From positions 124,001 through 188,000 of the forward strand of contig NZ_PPEG02000006.1 of assembly GCF_002899945.2 (NCBI RefSeq): 64,000 nucleotides of DNA. Reading direction: 5' to 3'. The position numbers and the translations under genes were made by a program. This DNA is from Chryseobacterium viscerum. Lineage in GTDB: Bacteria > Bacteroidota > Bacteroidia > Flavobacteriales > Weeksellaceae. The notes beneath the pieces are model-generated. The model was given only the letters and a program-made list of their open reading frames with translations, ran no database searches and was not told the origin of the DNA. Positions 42,635 through 51,950 of the stretch are shown here, piece by piece. Positions within the stretch are counted from its first letter, which is position 1; each line of letters opens with the position of its first letter.

Positions 42635-44092
42635 TTATTTCCAGCCGCCGCCTAAACTTTTATAGATATCGACGACTGTACTAAGCTGTTTCTGTTTTGC
42701 TTCAATAAGCTCCATTTTAGCATCCAGCGCATCTCTCTGGTTCAAAAGAACTTCAAGATAATCTGCTCTTGAATTACGGAACAATTGATTGGCAATATCA
42801 ATAGATTGATCCAGTGCTTTGGTTTCCTGTGATTTCAATTGATAATACTGATCTATGTTTTTAACCTTTGACATGAGATTCGCAACATCCAGATAAGCAT
42901 TCAAAATCGTTTTATCGTATTCGTATAATGCCTGAATCTGTTTTGCATCTGCAGTCTGGAAATTGGCTTTTATCGCACTTTTATTAATCAGTGGTCCTGC
43001 CAGCTCCCCTGCCAGATTATAAGCAATGGATTCCGGTAACTTAACAAGATAAGATGGTTTGAAAGCCTCCAACCCTAATGTTGCAGAAATTTCCAAAGAA
43101 GGGTAAAATTCTTTTCTTGCCGCTTCCACATCCAGCTTTGAAGCCTTTAATTCCAGCTCTGCCTGCTTGATATCAGGACGGTTTGCCAGTAACTGCGATG
43201 GAATTCCCGTATACACTGTCGGAGGAATGGTAGACATAAAGTTTTCCTTTGCTCTCACAATTGGCTGTGGATATCTTCCCAGCAAAGCATTGATTTCGTT
43301 TTCCTTCTCAGTGATTTGCTGGCGGATCGTATATTCTGCAGCTTTGGATTTCGCCAATTCTGCTTCAAATTTCTTTACAGCCAGCTCCGTTGCAGCAGCA
43401 GCTTCCTTCTGAATTTTAGAAATTTCTAATGCTCTTTGCTGAAGCTTGATATACTGTTGTATGATATCCAATTGGTTATCAAGAGCCAACAATTCGTAAT
43501 AATTGTCTGCCACTTCTTCAATAAGATTAGACAATACAAAGTTTTTACCTTCTACTGTAGAAAGATAATGGGCTACTGCAGATTCTTTTTCAGTTCTGAG
43601 TTTTTTCCAGATATCAATTTCCCAGCTTGCATTTAACCCTGCTTCAAAATTTCCCAGCGGATCCGGCATTTCCTTTCCGGGTTCTATTTCCGTAGTGGCA
43701 TCACCGGCTCCTTCGCTTGTATAACGGCCTGCTTTTTTCAGCCCCGCACCTATTCCTGCGGAAACGGTTGGAGTAAGTCTACCTTTTTTAGCTAAAACAC
43801 CACTTTTGGCAATTTGAATCTCCTGAAGAGTGATGAGGAGTTCCTGATTATTTTTTAAAGCTGTTTCAATCAGGGTTACCAGGTTTGGGTCAGTAAAGAA
43901 CTGTCTCCAGGGAGTCGTTCCGCTATTGTTGTTAGCATCCTGCTGTTCTTCCTGATTAAAGTTCTGAGGAATATTTTCTTTTACCTCGTCTTTTATGACA
44001 GTCGCCATCGGCGCCTTACAACTTGCAAGAACAAGTGATAAGGCAATGGCTGTGATTATATTTTTAGTCTTCGAATTTTCCATCATGTTCAT
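42635..44092 (-). CDS. TolC-family outer-membrane efflux lipoprotein
   Basis: The 485-residue protein has a lipoprotein signal with lipobox LASC at about residue 25 and two outer-membrane efflux (OEP) repeats of long coiled coils. Typical segments are WRQFFTDPNLVTLIETALKNNQELLI and LLANRPDIKQAELELKASKLDVEAARKEFYPSLEI. It is the outer-membrane channel of a tripartite pump, as in NodT-type proteins. The gene overlaps the RND gene by 29 bp, so translation is coupled. Met1, Met3 and Met4 are all possible starts. Confidence 0.93.
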   Translation of the reverse strand: MNMMENSKTKNIITAIALSLVLASCKAPMATVIKDEVKENIPQNFNQEEQQDANNNSGTTPWRQFFTDPNLVTLIETALKNNQELLITLQEIQIAKSGVLAKKGRLTPTVSAGIGAGLKKAGRYTSEGAGDATTEIEPGKEMPDPLGNFEAGLNASWEIDIWKKLRTEKESAVAHYLSTVEGKNFVLSNLIEEVADNYYELLALDNQLDIIQQYIKLQQRALEISKIQKEAAAATELAVKKFEAELAKSKAAEYTIRQQITEKENEINALLGRYPQPIVRAKENFMSTIPPTVYTGIPSQLLANRPDIKQAELELKASKLDVEAARKEFYPSLEISATLGLEAFKPSYLVKLPESIAYNLAGELAGPLINKSAIKANFQTADAKQIQALYEYDKTILNAYLDVANLMSKVKNIDQYYQLKSQETKALDQSIDIANQLFRNSRADYLEVLLNQRDALDAKMELIEAKQKQLSTVVDIYKSLGGGWK

Positions 44093-47000
44093 AAGGTTCA
44101 GTTTGTTCTGTTAAAGGATTCTCTTCTTCATATTTTGCCAGTCTGGATTTGTCTGCAATGGTTCCGAAGATGTAATACAATCCTGGGATAATCATCAATC
44201 CGAAAATAGTTCCGATCAACATCCCTCCTGCTGCTGCAGTACCAATCGTTCTGTTACCAATTGCTCCCGGTCCTGTTGCGATTACCAATGGAATCAATCC
44301 GGCAACGAATGCAAATGATGTCATTAGAATCGGACGGAAACGAATAACGGCTCCTTCAATAGCAGCTTTTGCTACAGGAATTCCTTCTTCGGCTTTCTTC
44401 TGTACGGCAAACTCTACAATTAATACGGCATTCTTACCTAAAAGTCCAATTAGCATGACCATGGCCACCTGTGCATAAATGTTATTCTCCAATCCTAAAA
44501 GTTTTAAGCATAAGAATGCTCCGAAAATACCTACCGGAAGAGATAAAATTACCGGAAGCGGAAGGATGAAACTTTCATATTGTGCAGAAAGGATCAGATA
44601 AACGAATCCTAAACACACCAGGAAGATAAATACCGCTTCATTTCCACGGCTTACTTCATCTTTGGAAATACCCGCCCAGTCGATCCCAAAACCTCTCGGA
44701 AGGGTTTTATCAGCCACTTCCTGAATAGCCTTAATTGCCTGTCCACTACTGTATCCAGGTGCCGGAGTTCCACTCACCTCTGCAGAGTTATACATATTGT
44801 GTCTGGTAATCTCAGATAATCCATATACTTTCTCCAGTCTCATGAAGTCTGAGTAAGGAACCATCTGATCTTTATCATTTTTAACATACAGCTTCAGTAG
44901 ATCTGTTGGCAAGGCACGATATTGTGGTCCTGCCTGAACAATTACCTTATACGGCCTGTCGAAACGGATGAAACTCGTCTCATAGTTGGACCCGATCAGC
45001 GTAGATAAGTTATCCATCGCTTTTTCAATGGTCACTCCTTTTTGTTCTGCAAGATCATTATCAATCTTAAGCATATATTGCGGGAAACTCGCCGAATAGA
45101 ATGTAAATGCAGATCCCAGTTCCGGGCGCTTCTTAAGCTCCTTCACAAAATCATTACTCACCTGCTCCATTTTATGATAATCTCCACTTCCTGCTTTATC
45201 CAGCAAACGAAGTTCAAAACCTCCTGCAGCTCCATATCCCGGAACGGAAGGCGGTTGGAAGAATTCAATATTGGCACCCGGAATATTTTTGGCTTTTTCT
45301 TCCAGCTTTTCAATGATTTCTGCCGCAGATTCTTTACGTTCTTCCCAGCTTTTAAGGTTGATCAAACATGTTCCTGAGTTGGATCCTGTCCCTTCGGTCA
45401 AGATCTCATATCCTGCAAGAGAAGAAACAGACTGCACGCCATCAATATCTTCAGATTCCCTCAGAAGTTCTTTGGCAATCTGATTGGTTCTTTCTAATGT
45501 AGATCCCGGTGGAGTCTGAATAATCGCATAGATCATCCCCTGATCCTCTGCCGGAATAAATCCTGTAGGCAAAGAGTTACTCAGGAAGAATGTACAGGCA
45601 CAAAATGCTAACAATAACGGCAATGTTATTGTCTTTTTTGTCACTGTTTTATTCAGCATCTTCTCATATCTTCCTGCTCCTTTTGTAAATACGTTATTGA
45701 ATTTATCAAGGAAAACAGTAATCGGAGTTTTCTTTTTGGCTTTTCCGTGGTTATTTCTTAAGATCAACGCACACAATGCAGGTGTCAAAGTAAGTGCCAC
45801 AACCCCTGATAAAATAATAGATGAAGCCATTGTGATAGAGAACTGACGGTAAAATACCCCTACCGGACCAGACATAAATGCAATCGGAATAAATACGGAT
45901 GCCATTACCAGCGTAATTGCGATAATTGCTCCACTGATCTCATGCATTGCCTCTTCAGTCGCTTTCAATGGGGAAAGATGCTTCTCTTCCATCTTGGCAT
46001 GAACGGCTTCAATCACTACAATCGCGTCATCTACCACTACCCCGATCGCCATTACCAAGGCAAAGAGGGAAATCATATTCAGGGTAATTCCAAAGGCTGA
46101 CATGACCGCAAATGTTCCTACCAAAGAAACCGGAACGGCCAAGGCTGGAATCAAAGTTGAACGCCAGTCTCCAAGGAATAAGAATACCACGATGGCAACC
46201 AAAATGAAGGCCTCAAATAAAGTATGGATTACTTTTTCCATGGAAGCATCCAGGAATCTTGAAACGTCATAACTGATGTCATAATGCATTCCTTTAGGGA
46301 AGTTATTTTTTTCAAGATCCTTCATCAATGCTTTTACGTTTTTGATAACGTCACTTGCATTGGATCCATAGGATTGTTTTACGGTAATCGCTGCGGAAGG
46401 CTTCCCATTCAATGTAGAATAAATATCATACATGGAACTACCGAATTCTATATCCGCTACATCTTTTAATCTTACCGATTCTCCATCGGGTTTTGCTTTT
46501 AAAATGATATTTCCGTAATCTTTTTCGTTGTTGAAACGACCTGAATATTTTAAGATGTATTCAAATGACTGAGAGCGCTTTCCGGAGCTTTCTCCCGTTT
46601 TACCCGGAGATGCTTCCAAACTTTGCTCATTCAGAGATTCCATTACTTCATCAGCTGAAATATTATAAGCCGTTAATCTATCCGGTTTAAGCCAGATACG
46701 CATTGCATATTCACGGGTTCCCAGGATATCGGCAAAACCAACACCTCCTACTCTTCTCAATTCAGACATTACGTTGATATCTGCATAGTTGAAAAGGAAT
46801 TTCTGGTCAGCTTTAGGATCATCACTATACAAGTTGATGTACATCAACATATTGGGTTCCTCACGGGTGATCTTTACCCCTTCACGTACTACAAGAGGTG
46901 GCAGCTTATTCACTACTGAAGATACACGGTTTTGAACGTTTACTGCAGCTACGTTAGGATCTGTCCCCAGATCAAATACAAGCTGGATGGAAGCTTCTCC

Positions 47001-47255
47001 ATCATTTCCAGCATCCGAGGTCATATATTTCATACCCGGAACTCCATTTAGCCCCCTTTCCAAAGGGATCACTACGGATTTAATCAACAATTCGTTGTTA
47101 GCTCCTGGATATTCTGCGGTAATATTTACTTTAGGCGGAGAAATGGATGGGAACTGCGTCACAGGTAGTTTTACCAATGACAGGACTCCCATAAATACAA
47201 TAATCAGTGAGATTACTATAGACAGAACTGGTCTGCGAATGAATTTTTTAAACAT
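44064..47255 (-). CDS. RND-family efflux pump permease (AcrB-like, HAE1)
   Basis: The 1,063-residue inner-membrane transporter has the two-fold RND layout: TM1 (RPVLSIVISLIIVFMGVLSL), periplasmic porter loop, TM2-6, TM7 near residue 540, second porter loop and TM8-12. The proton-relay motif with paired Asp is in GVVVDDAIVVIEAVHA (about residues 400-415), and the HAE1 consensus G-x-L-x-K-N-A-V-L-I-V-E-F-A is present (LLGKNAVLIVEFAVQ). It should expel hydrophobic drugs or detergents using the proton gradient. The C-terminal cytoplasmic tail is acidic. Confidence 0.95.
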   Translation of the reverse strand: MFKKFIRRPVLSIVISLIIVFMGVLSLVKLPVTQFPSISPPKVNITAEYPGANNELLIKSVVIPLERGLNGVPGMKYMTSDAGNDGEASIQLVFDLGTDPNVAAVNVQNRVSSVVNKLPPLVVREGVKITREEPNMLMYINLYSDDPKADQKFLFNYADINVMSELRRVGGVGFADILGTREYAMRIWLKPDRLTAYNISADEVMESLNEQSLEASPGKTGESSGKRSQSFEYILKYSGRFNNEKDYGNIILKAKPDGESVRLKDVADIEFGSSMYDIYSTLNGKPSAAITVKQSYGSNASDVIKNVKALMKDLEKNNFPKGMHYDISYDVSRFLDASMEKVIHTLFEAFILVAIVVFLFLGDWRSTLIPALAVPVSLVGTFAVMSAFGITLNMISLFALVMAIGVVVDDAIVVIEAVHAKMEEKHLSPLKATEEAMHEISGAIIAITLVMASVFIPIAFMSGPVGVFYRQFSITMASSIILSGVVALTLTPALCALILRNNHGKAKKKTPITVFLDKFNNVFTKGAGRYEKMLNKTVTKKTITLPLLLAFCACTFFLSNSLPTGFIPAEDQGMIYAIIQTPPGSTLERTNQIAKELLRESEDIDGVQSVSSLAGYEILTEGTGSNSGTCLINLKSWEERKESAAEIIEKLEEKAKNIPGANIEFFQPPSVPGYGAAGGFELRLLDKAGSGDYHKMEQVSNDFVKELKKRPELGSAFTFYSASFPQYMLKIDNDLAEQKGVTIEKAMDNLSTLIGSNYETSFIRFDRPYKVIVQAGPQYRALPTDLLKLYVKNDKDQMVPYSDFMRLEKVYGLSEITRHNMYNSAEVSGTPAPGYSSGQAIKAIQEVADKTLPRGFGIDWAGISKDEVSRGNEAVFIFLVCLGFVYLILSAQYESFILPLPVILSLPVGIFGAFLCLKLLGLENNIYAQVAMVMLIGLLGKNAVLIVEFAVQKKAEEGIPVAKAAIEGAVIRFRPILMTSFAFVAGLIPLVIATGPGAIGNRTIGTAAAGGMLIGTIFGLMIIPGLYYIFGTIADKSRLAKYEEENPLTEQTEPYEHDGKFED

Positions 47256-47276
47256 ACTACTTCACTTTAGAGACCA

Positions 47277-48362
47277 CTACTCTGCTTTTAATTTCAATGA
47301 CTGAAGAACTTTCTTAGGATCCTGGAATTTTGTTTTCACCTTCTGGTCATCCTTCACTTTCTGTACTCCTTCCAGAAGGATCTGATCTCCTTTTGATATT
47401 CCTGAACCTATTACATACAGATCTGGAAGCTCATAAGCCACTTTAATGTTTCGGGATTTTGCCACTCCGTTTTTATCGATGACGAATACATATTTCTGAT
47501 CCTGAATTTCATAAGTCGCTTTCTGTGGAATGATCAGTGCATTATGAACAGGCATTGTCATCTGGATCTTCCCTGTTTCTCCATTTCTCAGAAGCTTATC
47601 AGGATTTGGAAACTTCGCTCTGAAAGCAATATTTCCTGTTTCGTTATCAAATTCTCCTTCGATAGTTTGAATTTCTCCTTTCTGCGAGTACATTTCTCCG
47701 TTTGCTGTGATCAAAGACACCTGATTACTGCCTCTGTCTGCAGCATGCGTCTGATAACTTAAATACTCAGGTTCAGAAACGTTGAAATACGTATAGATAC
47801 TTGTGTTATCTGATAACGAAGTCAACAAATCACCTTCATCTACAAGACTTCCCAGTTTCAAAGGGATTCTATTGATAATACCCGAGAACGGTGCTTTGAT
47901 ATCCGTAAAAGAAAGGTGGATCTGAGCGAGTTTCATTTCTGCATTGGCAGCATCCAGTTTTGCTTTTGCCATGGCTTTCTCATTCTTGGAAACGATATTG
48001 TTTCCTGCCAGCGTACTTGCATTTTTAAGTTCGATAGAAGCTTGTTCTACCTCTGCTTTTGCTTTTAATAATTCTGCCTGATACAGTTTAGGCATAATTC
48101 GGAACAAGGTCTGTCCTGCCTGTACATATTGTCCTTCATCTACAAAGATTTTTTCCAGGAAACCTTTTTCCTGAGCCCGAACTTCAATGTTTTTTACAGA
48201 TTGAATCTGGGCTACGTATTCTTTGTTGATTACAGTATCCATTACTACAGGGGATGTCACCGGAAAGATGGTAACTTCTTCTTTTTCTTCTTTTTTCTTA
48301 TTGCAGCCAACCGCCAACAGAAGGGCACTCAGCGCAATTCCCGAAGCAACTCTTTTTATCAT
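47277..48362 (-). CDS. RND efflux periplasmic adaptor (MFP) lipoprotein
   Basis: The protein has 361 residues from the ATG at 48362. The longer frame from 48470 adds 36 residues before a clear lipoprotein signal (MIKRVASGIALSALLLAVGC), so the inner start is preferred. Layout is typical: lipoyl half-motif (EVRAQEKGFLEKIFVDEGQYVQAGQTLFRI), coiled-coil hairpin, second lipoyl half (INRIPLKLGSLVDEGDLLTSL), beta-barrel and membrane-proximal domains. It couples the permease to the TolC-like channel. It is first in a three-gene operon, 21 bp before the permease gene. Confidence 0.93.
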   Translation of the reverse strand: MIKRVASGIALSALLLAVGCNKKKEEKEEVTIFPVTSPVVMDTVINKEYVAQIQSVKNIEVRAQEKGFLEKIFVDEGQYVQAGQTLFRIMPKLYQAELLKAKAEVEQASIELKNASTLAGNNIVSKNEKAMAKAKLDAANAEMKLAQIHLSFTDIKAPFSGIINRIPLKLGSLVDEGDLLTSLSDNTSIYTYFNVSEPEYLSYQTHAADRGSNQVSLITANGEMYSQKGEIQTIEGEFDNETGNIAFRAKFPNPDKLLRNGETGKIQMTMPVHNALIIPQKATYEIQDQKYVFVIDKNGVAKSRNIKVAYELPDLYVIGSGISKGDQILLEGVQKVKDDQKVKTKFQDPKKVLQSLKLKAE

Positions 48363-48507
48363 AATTCTAGAGCTTATATAAATCGTTAATGTTTTGAATA
48401 GAAATAAAACGGTAATAAAAGGGGGTACGATGTAATGATTACCAACATATACAACGCAAAGTATATCCACCTGGAATCAGGCAGAAAATGAATAGATCGA
48501 TAAAATT

Positions 48508-48894
48508 TTAAATTCTGATAGAACGGATAAGAATAAATCTTTTGGCAGTAAGGCCAAAGACAAAACCGTGAATATCTGATTGGAATCGTTTGTAGCTTTT
48601 TAATCCAAAAATATAAACAAGACTAAAAACTCCTGCGAAAACAACAACAGCCTGCCATATATCAGACAGTTGGAAATCATTCTCGGCAAGTTCTAAAGTA
48701 GAATTATCTACATTGTCGGACATTTGTTGAACAGAAAGTTTTTCAAAAGTCTGATTCAAACGGTTAGCTTTTTTGGGTAAATGATGAGAAACATGACCGT
48801 TATAGTCATTTCGAAGAGTTTTAACGTCGAGTCTACTTTCTACTACAAAGAGCAGAAAAAGACCGGTTAAAAAGTATACTATAAAGTTTCTCAT
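48508..48894 (-). CDS. Small membrane protein, two TM segments
   Basis: The protein has 128 residues from the ATG at 48894. A perfect -7 box (TACATTTG, 48912-48905) lies just upstream of this ATG and inside the longer open frame, so the upstream start at 48948 is excluded. Hydrophobic segments are at about residues 3-18 and 80-98, followed by a basic C-terminal tail (KSYKRF...RFILIRSIRI). I recognise no family. It is separate from the efflux operon. Confidence 0.6.
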   Translation of the reverse strand: MRNFIVYFLTGLFLLFVVESRLDVKTLRNDYNGHVSHHLPKKANRLNQTFEKLSVQQMSDNVDNSTLELAENDFQLSDIWQAVVVFAGVFSLVYIFGLKSYKRFQSDIHGFVFGLTAKRFILIRSIRI

Positions 48895-48904
48895 TTTGAA
48901 GTTG

Positions 48905-48912
48905 CAAATGTA
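48905..48912 (-). promoter_or_regulatory. -7 promoter element of the gene at 48508-48894
   Basis: TACATTTG on the minus strand matches TAnnTTTG exactly, ending 10 bp before the start codon. The message would have a very short leader. Confidence 0.5.
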
Positions 48913-49234
48913 CACCCAGATTATGACATTATCATCATGGATTAACAAAATTTAACTATCCTTTAAAATACCTGAATATAAAAACCTGATAAATATTAAA
49001 TATTTCCTTTATTCAAGCATAATCTGAACAATTCTGACATCTCATCTGTGCAAGTTTCAGTTTTCAAAAACTAAGCCATTTTTGTTGATTTAAGGAAATT
49101 TTAATTTTAAATCTGTTGCGTTTTTGAACATTTTAAAAGCAAAAAACCTCTATTGCAAAGCCCTTTTTTGTCTGAATTAAAATAACTTAACCTAACTTTT
49201 ATCATGATTTCATATAATTAATATTAACTTATTG

Positions 49235-49262
49235 TTTGTCTCTCTTTTTTGAATTACTTTTG
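49235..49262 (+). promoter_or_regulatory. Candidate promoter TTTG-N16-TACTTTTG
   Basis: A -33-type TTTG (49235-49238) and a perfect -7 box TACTTTTG (49255-49262) with a 16-nt spacer lie in a 650-bp gene-poor gap. The first ATG downstream opens a 30-codon frame at 49286. Confidence 0.5.
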
Positions 49263-49285
49263 CCGAAAATTAACACAAAAACTAA

Positions 49286-49378
49286 ATGAAAAATGAAAAA
49301 AAATTACAATATCTTACTGAAAATAAGACGCTTAAAAACCCTTTACTAGCCTCTATTTCCTTGATTTTTCTACAATAA
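49286..49378 (+). CDS. Possible 30-residue small peptide
   Basis: A short frame (start 49286, stop 49376-49378) begins about 17-20 bp after the predicted transcription start of the candidate promoter at 49235-49262. It would encode a peptide with a Lys/Asn-rich first half and a hydrophobic second half (NPLLASISLIFLQ). A-rich sequence precedes the ATG, as is usual for translation starts in Bacteroidota. There is no homology evidence; it could be a leader peptide, a small membrane peptide or chance. Confidence 0.3.
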   Translation: MKNEKKLQYLTENKTLKNPLLASISLIFLQ

Positions 49379-49551
49379 TTATTATTTCCCGTATCCTAAA
49401 AAAATGATTCAAAAAACAGTGAGATAAATCCACTTTGATTTATATTTCCTGTTAGTTTATGAAAAATTAACACATATTTATTAAAAATATTTGTAAATTT
49501 ATAAGGTATTAACACCACAATTCATGAAACACTTTAAAATCACTTATCACT

Positions 49552-49944
49552 ATGAAAAAATTATTACTACCAATCCTTTTTGGATTGACCGTTCTTTCCC
49601 TAACAGCGTGTAAGCATCCCGGAAAAGAAGCTGAAACGATTGCCACTGCTACACCCGAAAATACAGACAATATTTCCAAAGATGTGTATGTTGACAGCTA
49701 TGGAGAAAAGATAGAAGTCACGATCAACAGCACTAAAAATACAGCAACAATACATTTAAACGGTAAAACTTTTGATCTTAAAAAAAGTGATGCTTTACCT
49801 GAGTATACTGCCTCCAATGAAGAGTACCAATACTCTGATATTAAAGGTAATATAACTTTTTTGAAAAAGAATGTAGATATGGTTCTTTTCCATCTTAAAC
49901 AGGCAAAAAAAGAGTCCGGCCCAACTAAAATGGCATCGTATTAG
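49552..49944 (+). CDS. Lipoprotein with MliC-like domain
   Basis: The 130-residue lipoprotein has lipobox LTAC (Cys20). The mature part (VDSYGEKIEVTINSTKNTATIHLNGKTFDLKK ... NITFLKKNVDMVLF) has the short beta-barrel pattern of MliC/PliC lysozyme-inhibitor-like proteins: a header with xYxDxxG, then ATIHLNGKTFDL and a closing strand pair. The typical C-type lysozyme-blocking residues cannot be confirmed by eye. The META-domain lipoprotein gene follows 33 bp downstream, a common pairing, so the two are likely co-transcribed. Confidence 0.65.
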   Translation: MKKLLLPILFGLTVLSLTACKHPGKEAETIATATPENTDNISKDVYVDSYGEKIEVTINSTKNTATIHLNGKTFDLKKSDALPEYTASNEEYQYSDIKGNITFLKKNVDMVLFHLKQAKKESGPTKMASY

Positions 49945-49977
49945 CATAGGGATTAGCATTCATCTAAAGAAAACATT

Positions 49978-50412
49978 ATGAAAAATTTATATTACTATTT
50001 ATCAGCCCTTATTATCGCAGCATTTTTAGTTGTTTCTTGTAAAACACAAAATGCAGAAAAAACAACTAACGATATTACAGGAAAAACTTGGAAACTTACA
50101 GAGCTTAACGGGAAACCTATTGAACTAAAGAATCCTAAAAACAATCCTTATTTCAAGCTTGATATGAAAGAGATGAGATATCAGGGACATGCAGGATGCA
50201 ACGGATTGGGAGGAACTTTTGAGATCAAGCCTGATATCATGAGAATTAAATTCAATCAGGGAATGTCTACAATGATGGCTTGTGAAGATTTGGATATTGA
50301 AAACCAGTTTACAAAAGCAATTCTTGCAGCAGATAACTATTCTGTGAATGGAAATACTCTTACTTTAAATAAGGCAAGAATGGCTCCTTTAGCCAAATTT
50401 GTTCTTCAATAA
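49978..50412 (+). CDS. META domain lipoprotein (HslJ-like)
   Basis: The 144-residue lipoprotein has lipobox VVSC (Cys21). It matches the META domain: TGKTWKLTELNGKPIEL, then GHAGCNGLGGTFEI (the CN-x-x-G-G-x-F hallmark), then STMMACEDLDIENQFTKAI and a closing NTLTLNKA strand. HslJ-type META proteins are envelope proteins linked to stress or antibiotic tolerance; the exact role is unknown. It is the second gene of a two-lipoprotein unit and is followed by a terminator. Confidence 0.88.
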   Translation: MKNLYYYLSALIIAAFLVVSCKTQNAEKTTNDITGKTWKLTELNGKPIELKNPKNNPYFKLDMKEMRYQGHAGCNGLGGTFEIKPDIMRIKFNQGMSTMMACEDLDIENQFTKAILAADNYSVNGNTLTLNKARMAPLAKFVLQ

Positions 50413-50438
50413 TATTATTTCACTTCAATAAAAATACA

Positions 50439-50468
50439 AAGACGCCTCATTTACAAGGCGTCTTTTTT
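50439..50468. terminator. Terminator between convergent META and SemiSWEET genes
   Basis: AAGACGCCT (50439-50447) pairs with AGGCGTCTT (50456-50464), 8-nt loop, then T-run; A's precede it, so it can act in both directions. Confidence 0.85.
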
Positions 50469-50483
50469 ATGTCGTTTTATCAA

Positions 50484-50741
50484 CTATTTTTTATTGTATT
50501 TTATATAACAGATTAAAAGGCTTGTATTCACCAAAACGGCAAATGAGTTTGATAAAATAATAGGCAGCTCATCTTTTTCAAAACCATACCATACCCATAA
50601 TGAAAGCCCTGAAATAAGGACTAAAAGCATAAGTAAAGAAATATCTTCCACATTCTTTTCTCTGATTACTTTTACAAGCTGTGGGATCATAGAAACAGAA
50701 GTAAGAACTCCGGCAATTATACCTAATATATTTTCATTCAT
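50484..50741 (-). CDS. SemiSWEET family transporter
   Basis: The 85-residue protein has three TM helices (about residues 5-25, 36-53 and 60-80) and the PQ motif in TSVSMIPQLVKVIREKNVEDIS, the SemiSWEET/PQ-loop signature. These proteins work as dimers forming a 3+3 bundle that passes small sugars or similar solutes down a gradient. It lies 34 bp after the FAD oxidoreductase gene on the same strand, at the end of the minus-strand run. The substrate is unknown. Confidence 0.87.
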   Translation of the reverse strand: MNENILGIIAGVLTSVSMIPQLVKVIREKNVEDISLLMLLVLISGLSLWVWYGFEKDELPIILSNSFAVLVNTSLLICYIKYNKK

Positions 50742-50775
50742 AGACGTACGCTTTGGATCTGTACACTAAGGTACA

Positions 50776-51810
50776 CTATTTAAATCTGTTCAATGAGACT
50801 TCTTCATGCAGTGGAATATCTTCTTCAATAAAACGGAATAAATCTCTTGAAAAATAGCATCCATTGAGGATTCCACGAGCTCCTAGCCCATTAAAAACAT
50901 ACAGATTACTGAATGTTTCATGCCTGCCAATAATCGGTCTTCGGTCCTTTACCGTAGGGCGGAAGCCAAAATGTACTTCTTCCACTTCAAAATCGTAGGG
51001 ATAAAATTCAGAAAGTCCCTTCACCAATTGTGCAACCGCTGATTCATCGATATGATGATGAAGCTGCTCTCTGTCGTAAGTTCCACCATAAAAATAAAGC
51101 CCGGTTCCGGTTGGAAATAAAAAGTGTTTCTTTTTGATGGTTATATTTTCAGGAATCGGTTGGGAAAGTTTCACTTTTATATGATGCCCTTTATTAGGAA
51201 CCACTGCTATTTCTGAAAAGTATGGATTGTCTTTCACTCTCATTCCTTCACAAAAAATAATATTTTTGAATGTAAAATCTTTGTAGGTCGATTCGGAAGG
51301 GTTCAATCTTGTATAATCGAATTTTTCTTTTACCCAATGATCATTTTTTTCAAAATAATTGAATAAACCACTGAAAAACCCATTAACCTTAAGCCTGGCA
51401 GATTGATTCACCTTTCCGGTCTGAAAATCGTTTTTTACCACCTCTAAACGATCAAAATTTTCGTCAAGAAAAGCAGATAATTCTTCATTGCCTGATTTTT
51501 TCAACCATAAGTTCTGCTCATTCTCATCATGAAAGATTCTGTGAATGGAAGCATTGATCAGATAATTTTCTCCTGTATAGGATTCTATTTCTTTAAGGCT
51601 GTCCTTAAGAAAATCTATTTGTTCCTGTGCTTTCCAGAATGTTGTGAACTTCTTTAGAACAACAGGATTGATAATTCCTGCTGAAACCTGGGAAGCACTT
51701 TTTCTTTCTTCAGAAAAGACCACGAAAGACTTTTTATTTTTAATGAGCTGATGAGCCAGAAAAAGCCCTGCATACCCGTCTCCTACAATAATATAATCTA
51801 CATTTTTCAT
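50776..51810 (-). CDS. FAD-dependent oxidoreductase (DAO-type)
   Basis: The 344-residue protein starts with a Rossmann FAD-binding fold (VDYIIVGDGYAGLFLAHQLI; GxGxxG variant G-D-G-Y-A-G) and contains the second FAD region AGIINPVVLKKF. It ends with FRPTVKDRRPIIGRHE...LYVFNGLGARGI, typical of the D-amino-acid oxidase/glycine oxidase/MnmC-type fold. The substrate is unknown; a role in amine or tRNA-nucleoside oxidation is possible from the family. It is separated from gldN by a strong terminator, so it is not part of the gld operon. Confidence 0.82.
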   Translation of the reverse strand: MKNVDYIIVGDGYAGLFLAHQLIKNKKSFVVFSEERKSASQVSAGIINPVVLKKFTTFWKAQEQIDFLKDSLKEIESYTGENYLINASIHRIFHDENEQNLWLKKSGNEELSAFLDENFDRLEVVKNDFQTGKVNQSARLKVNGFFSGLFNYFEKNDHWVKEKFDYTRLNPSESTYKDFTFKNIIFCEGMRVKDNPYFSEIAVVPNKGHHIKVKLSQPIPENITIKKKHFLFPTGTGLYFYGGTYDREQLHHHIDESAVAQLVKGLSEFYPYDFEVEEVHFGFRPTVKDRRPIIGRHETFSNLYVFNGLGARGILNGCYFSRDLFRFIEEDIPLHEEVSLNRFK

Positions 51811-51902
51811 ATGAGAAATTTCATTTATTTAAAGGTCATATGCAATCGCCTATATCATTGATTATTGATTAGCAATAAACAAAGGGCGATTTCATAATAA
51901 AA

Positions 51903-51930
51903 AAAACCTGAGTAAAAATACTCAGGTTTT
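51903..51930 (-). terminator. Terminator of the gldKLMN operon
   Basis: A perfect 12-bp inverted repeat (AAAACCTGAGTA/TACTCAGGTTTT) with a 4-nt loop lies just after the gldN stop; a long T-run follows on the minus strand. Confidence 0.88.
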
Positions 51931-51950
51931 CTATAAATATCAAGTGAAAT

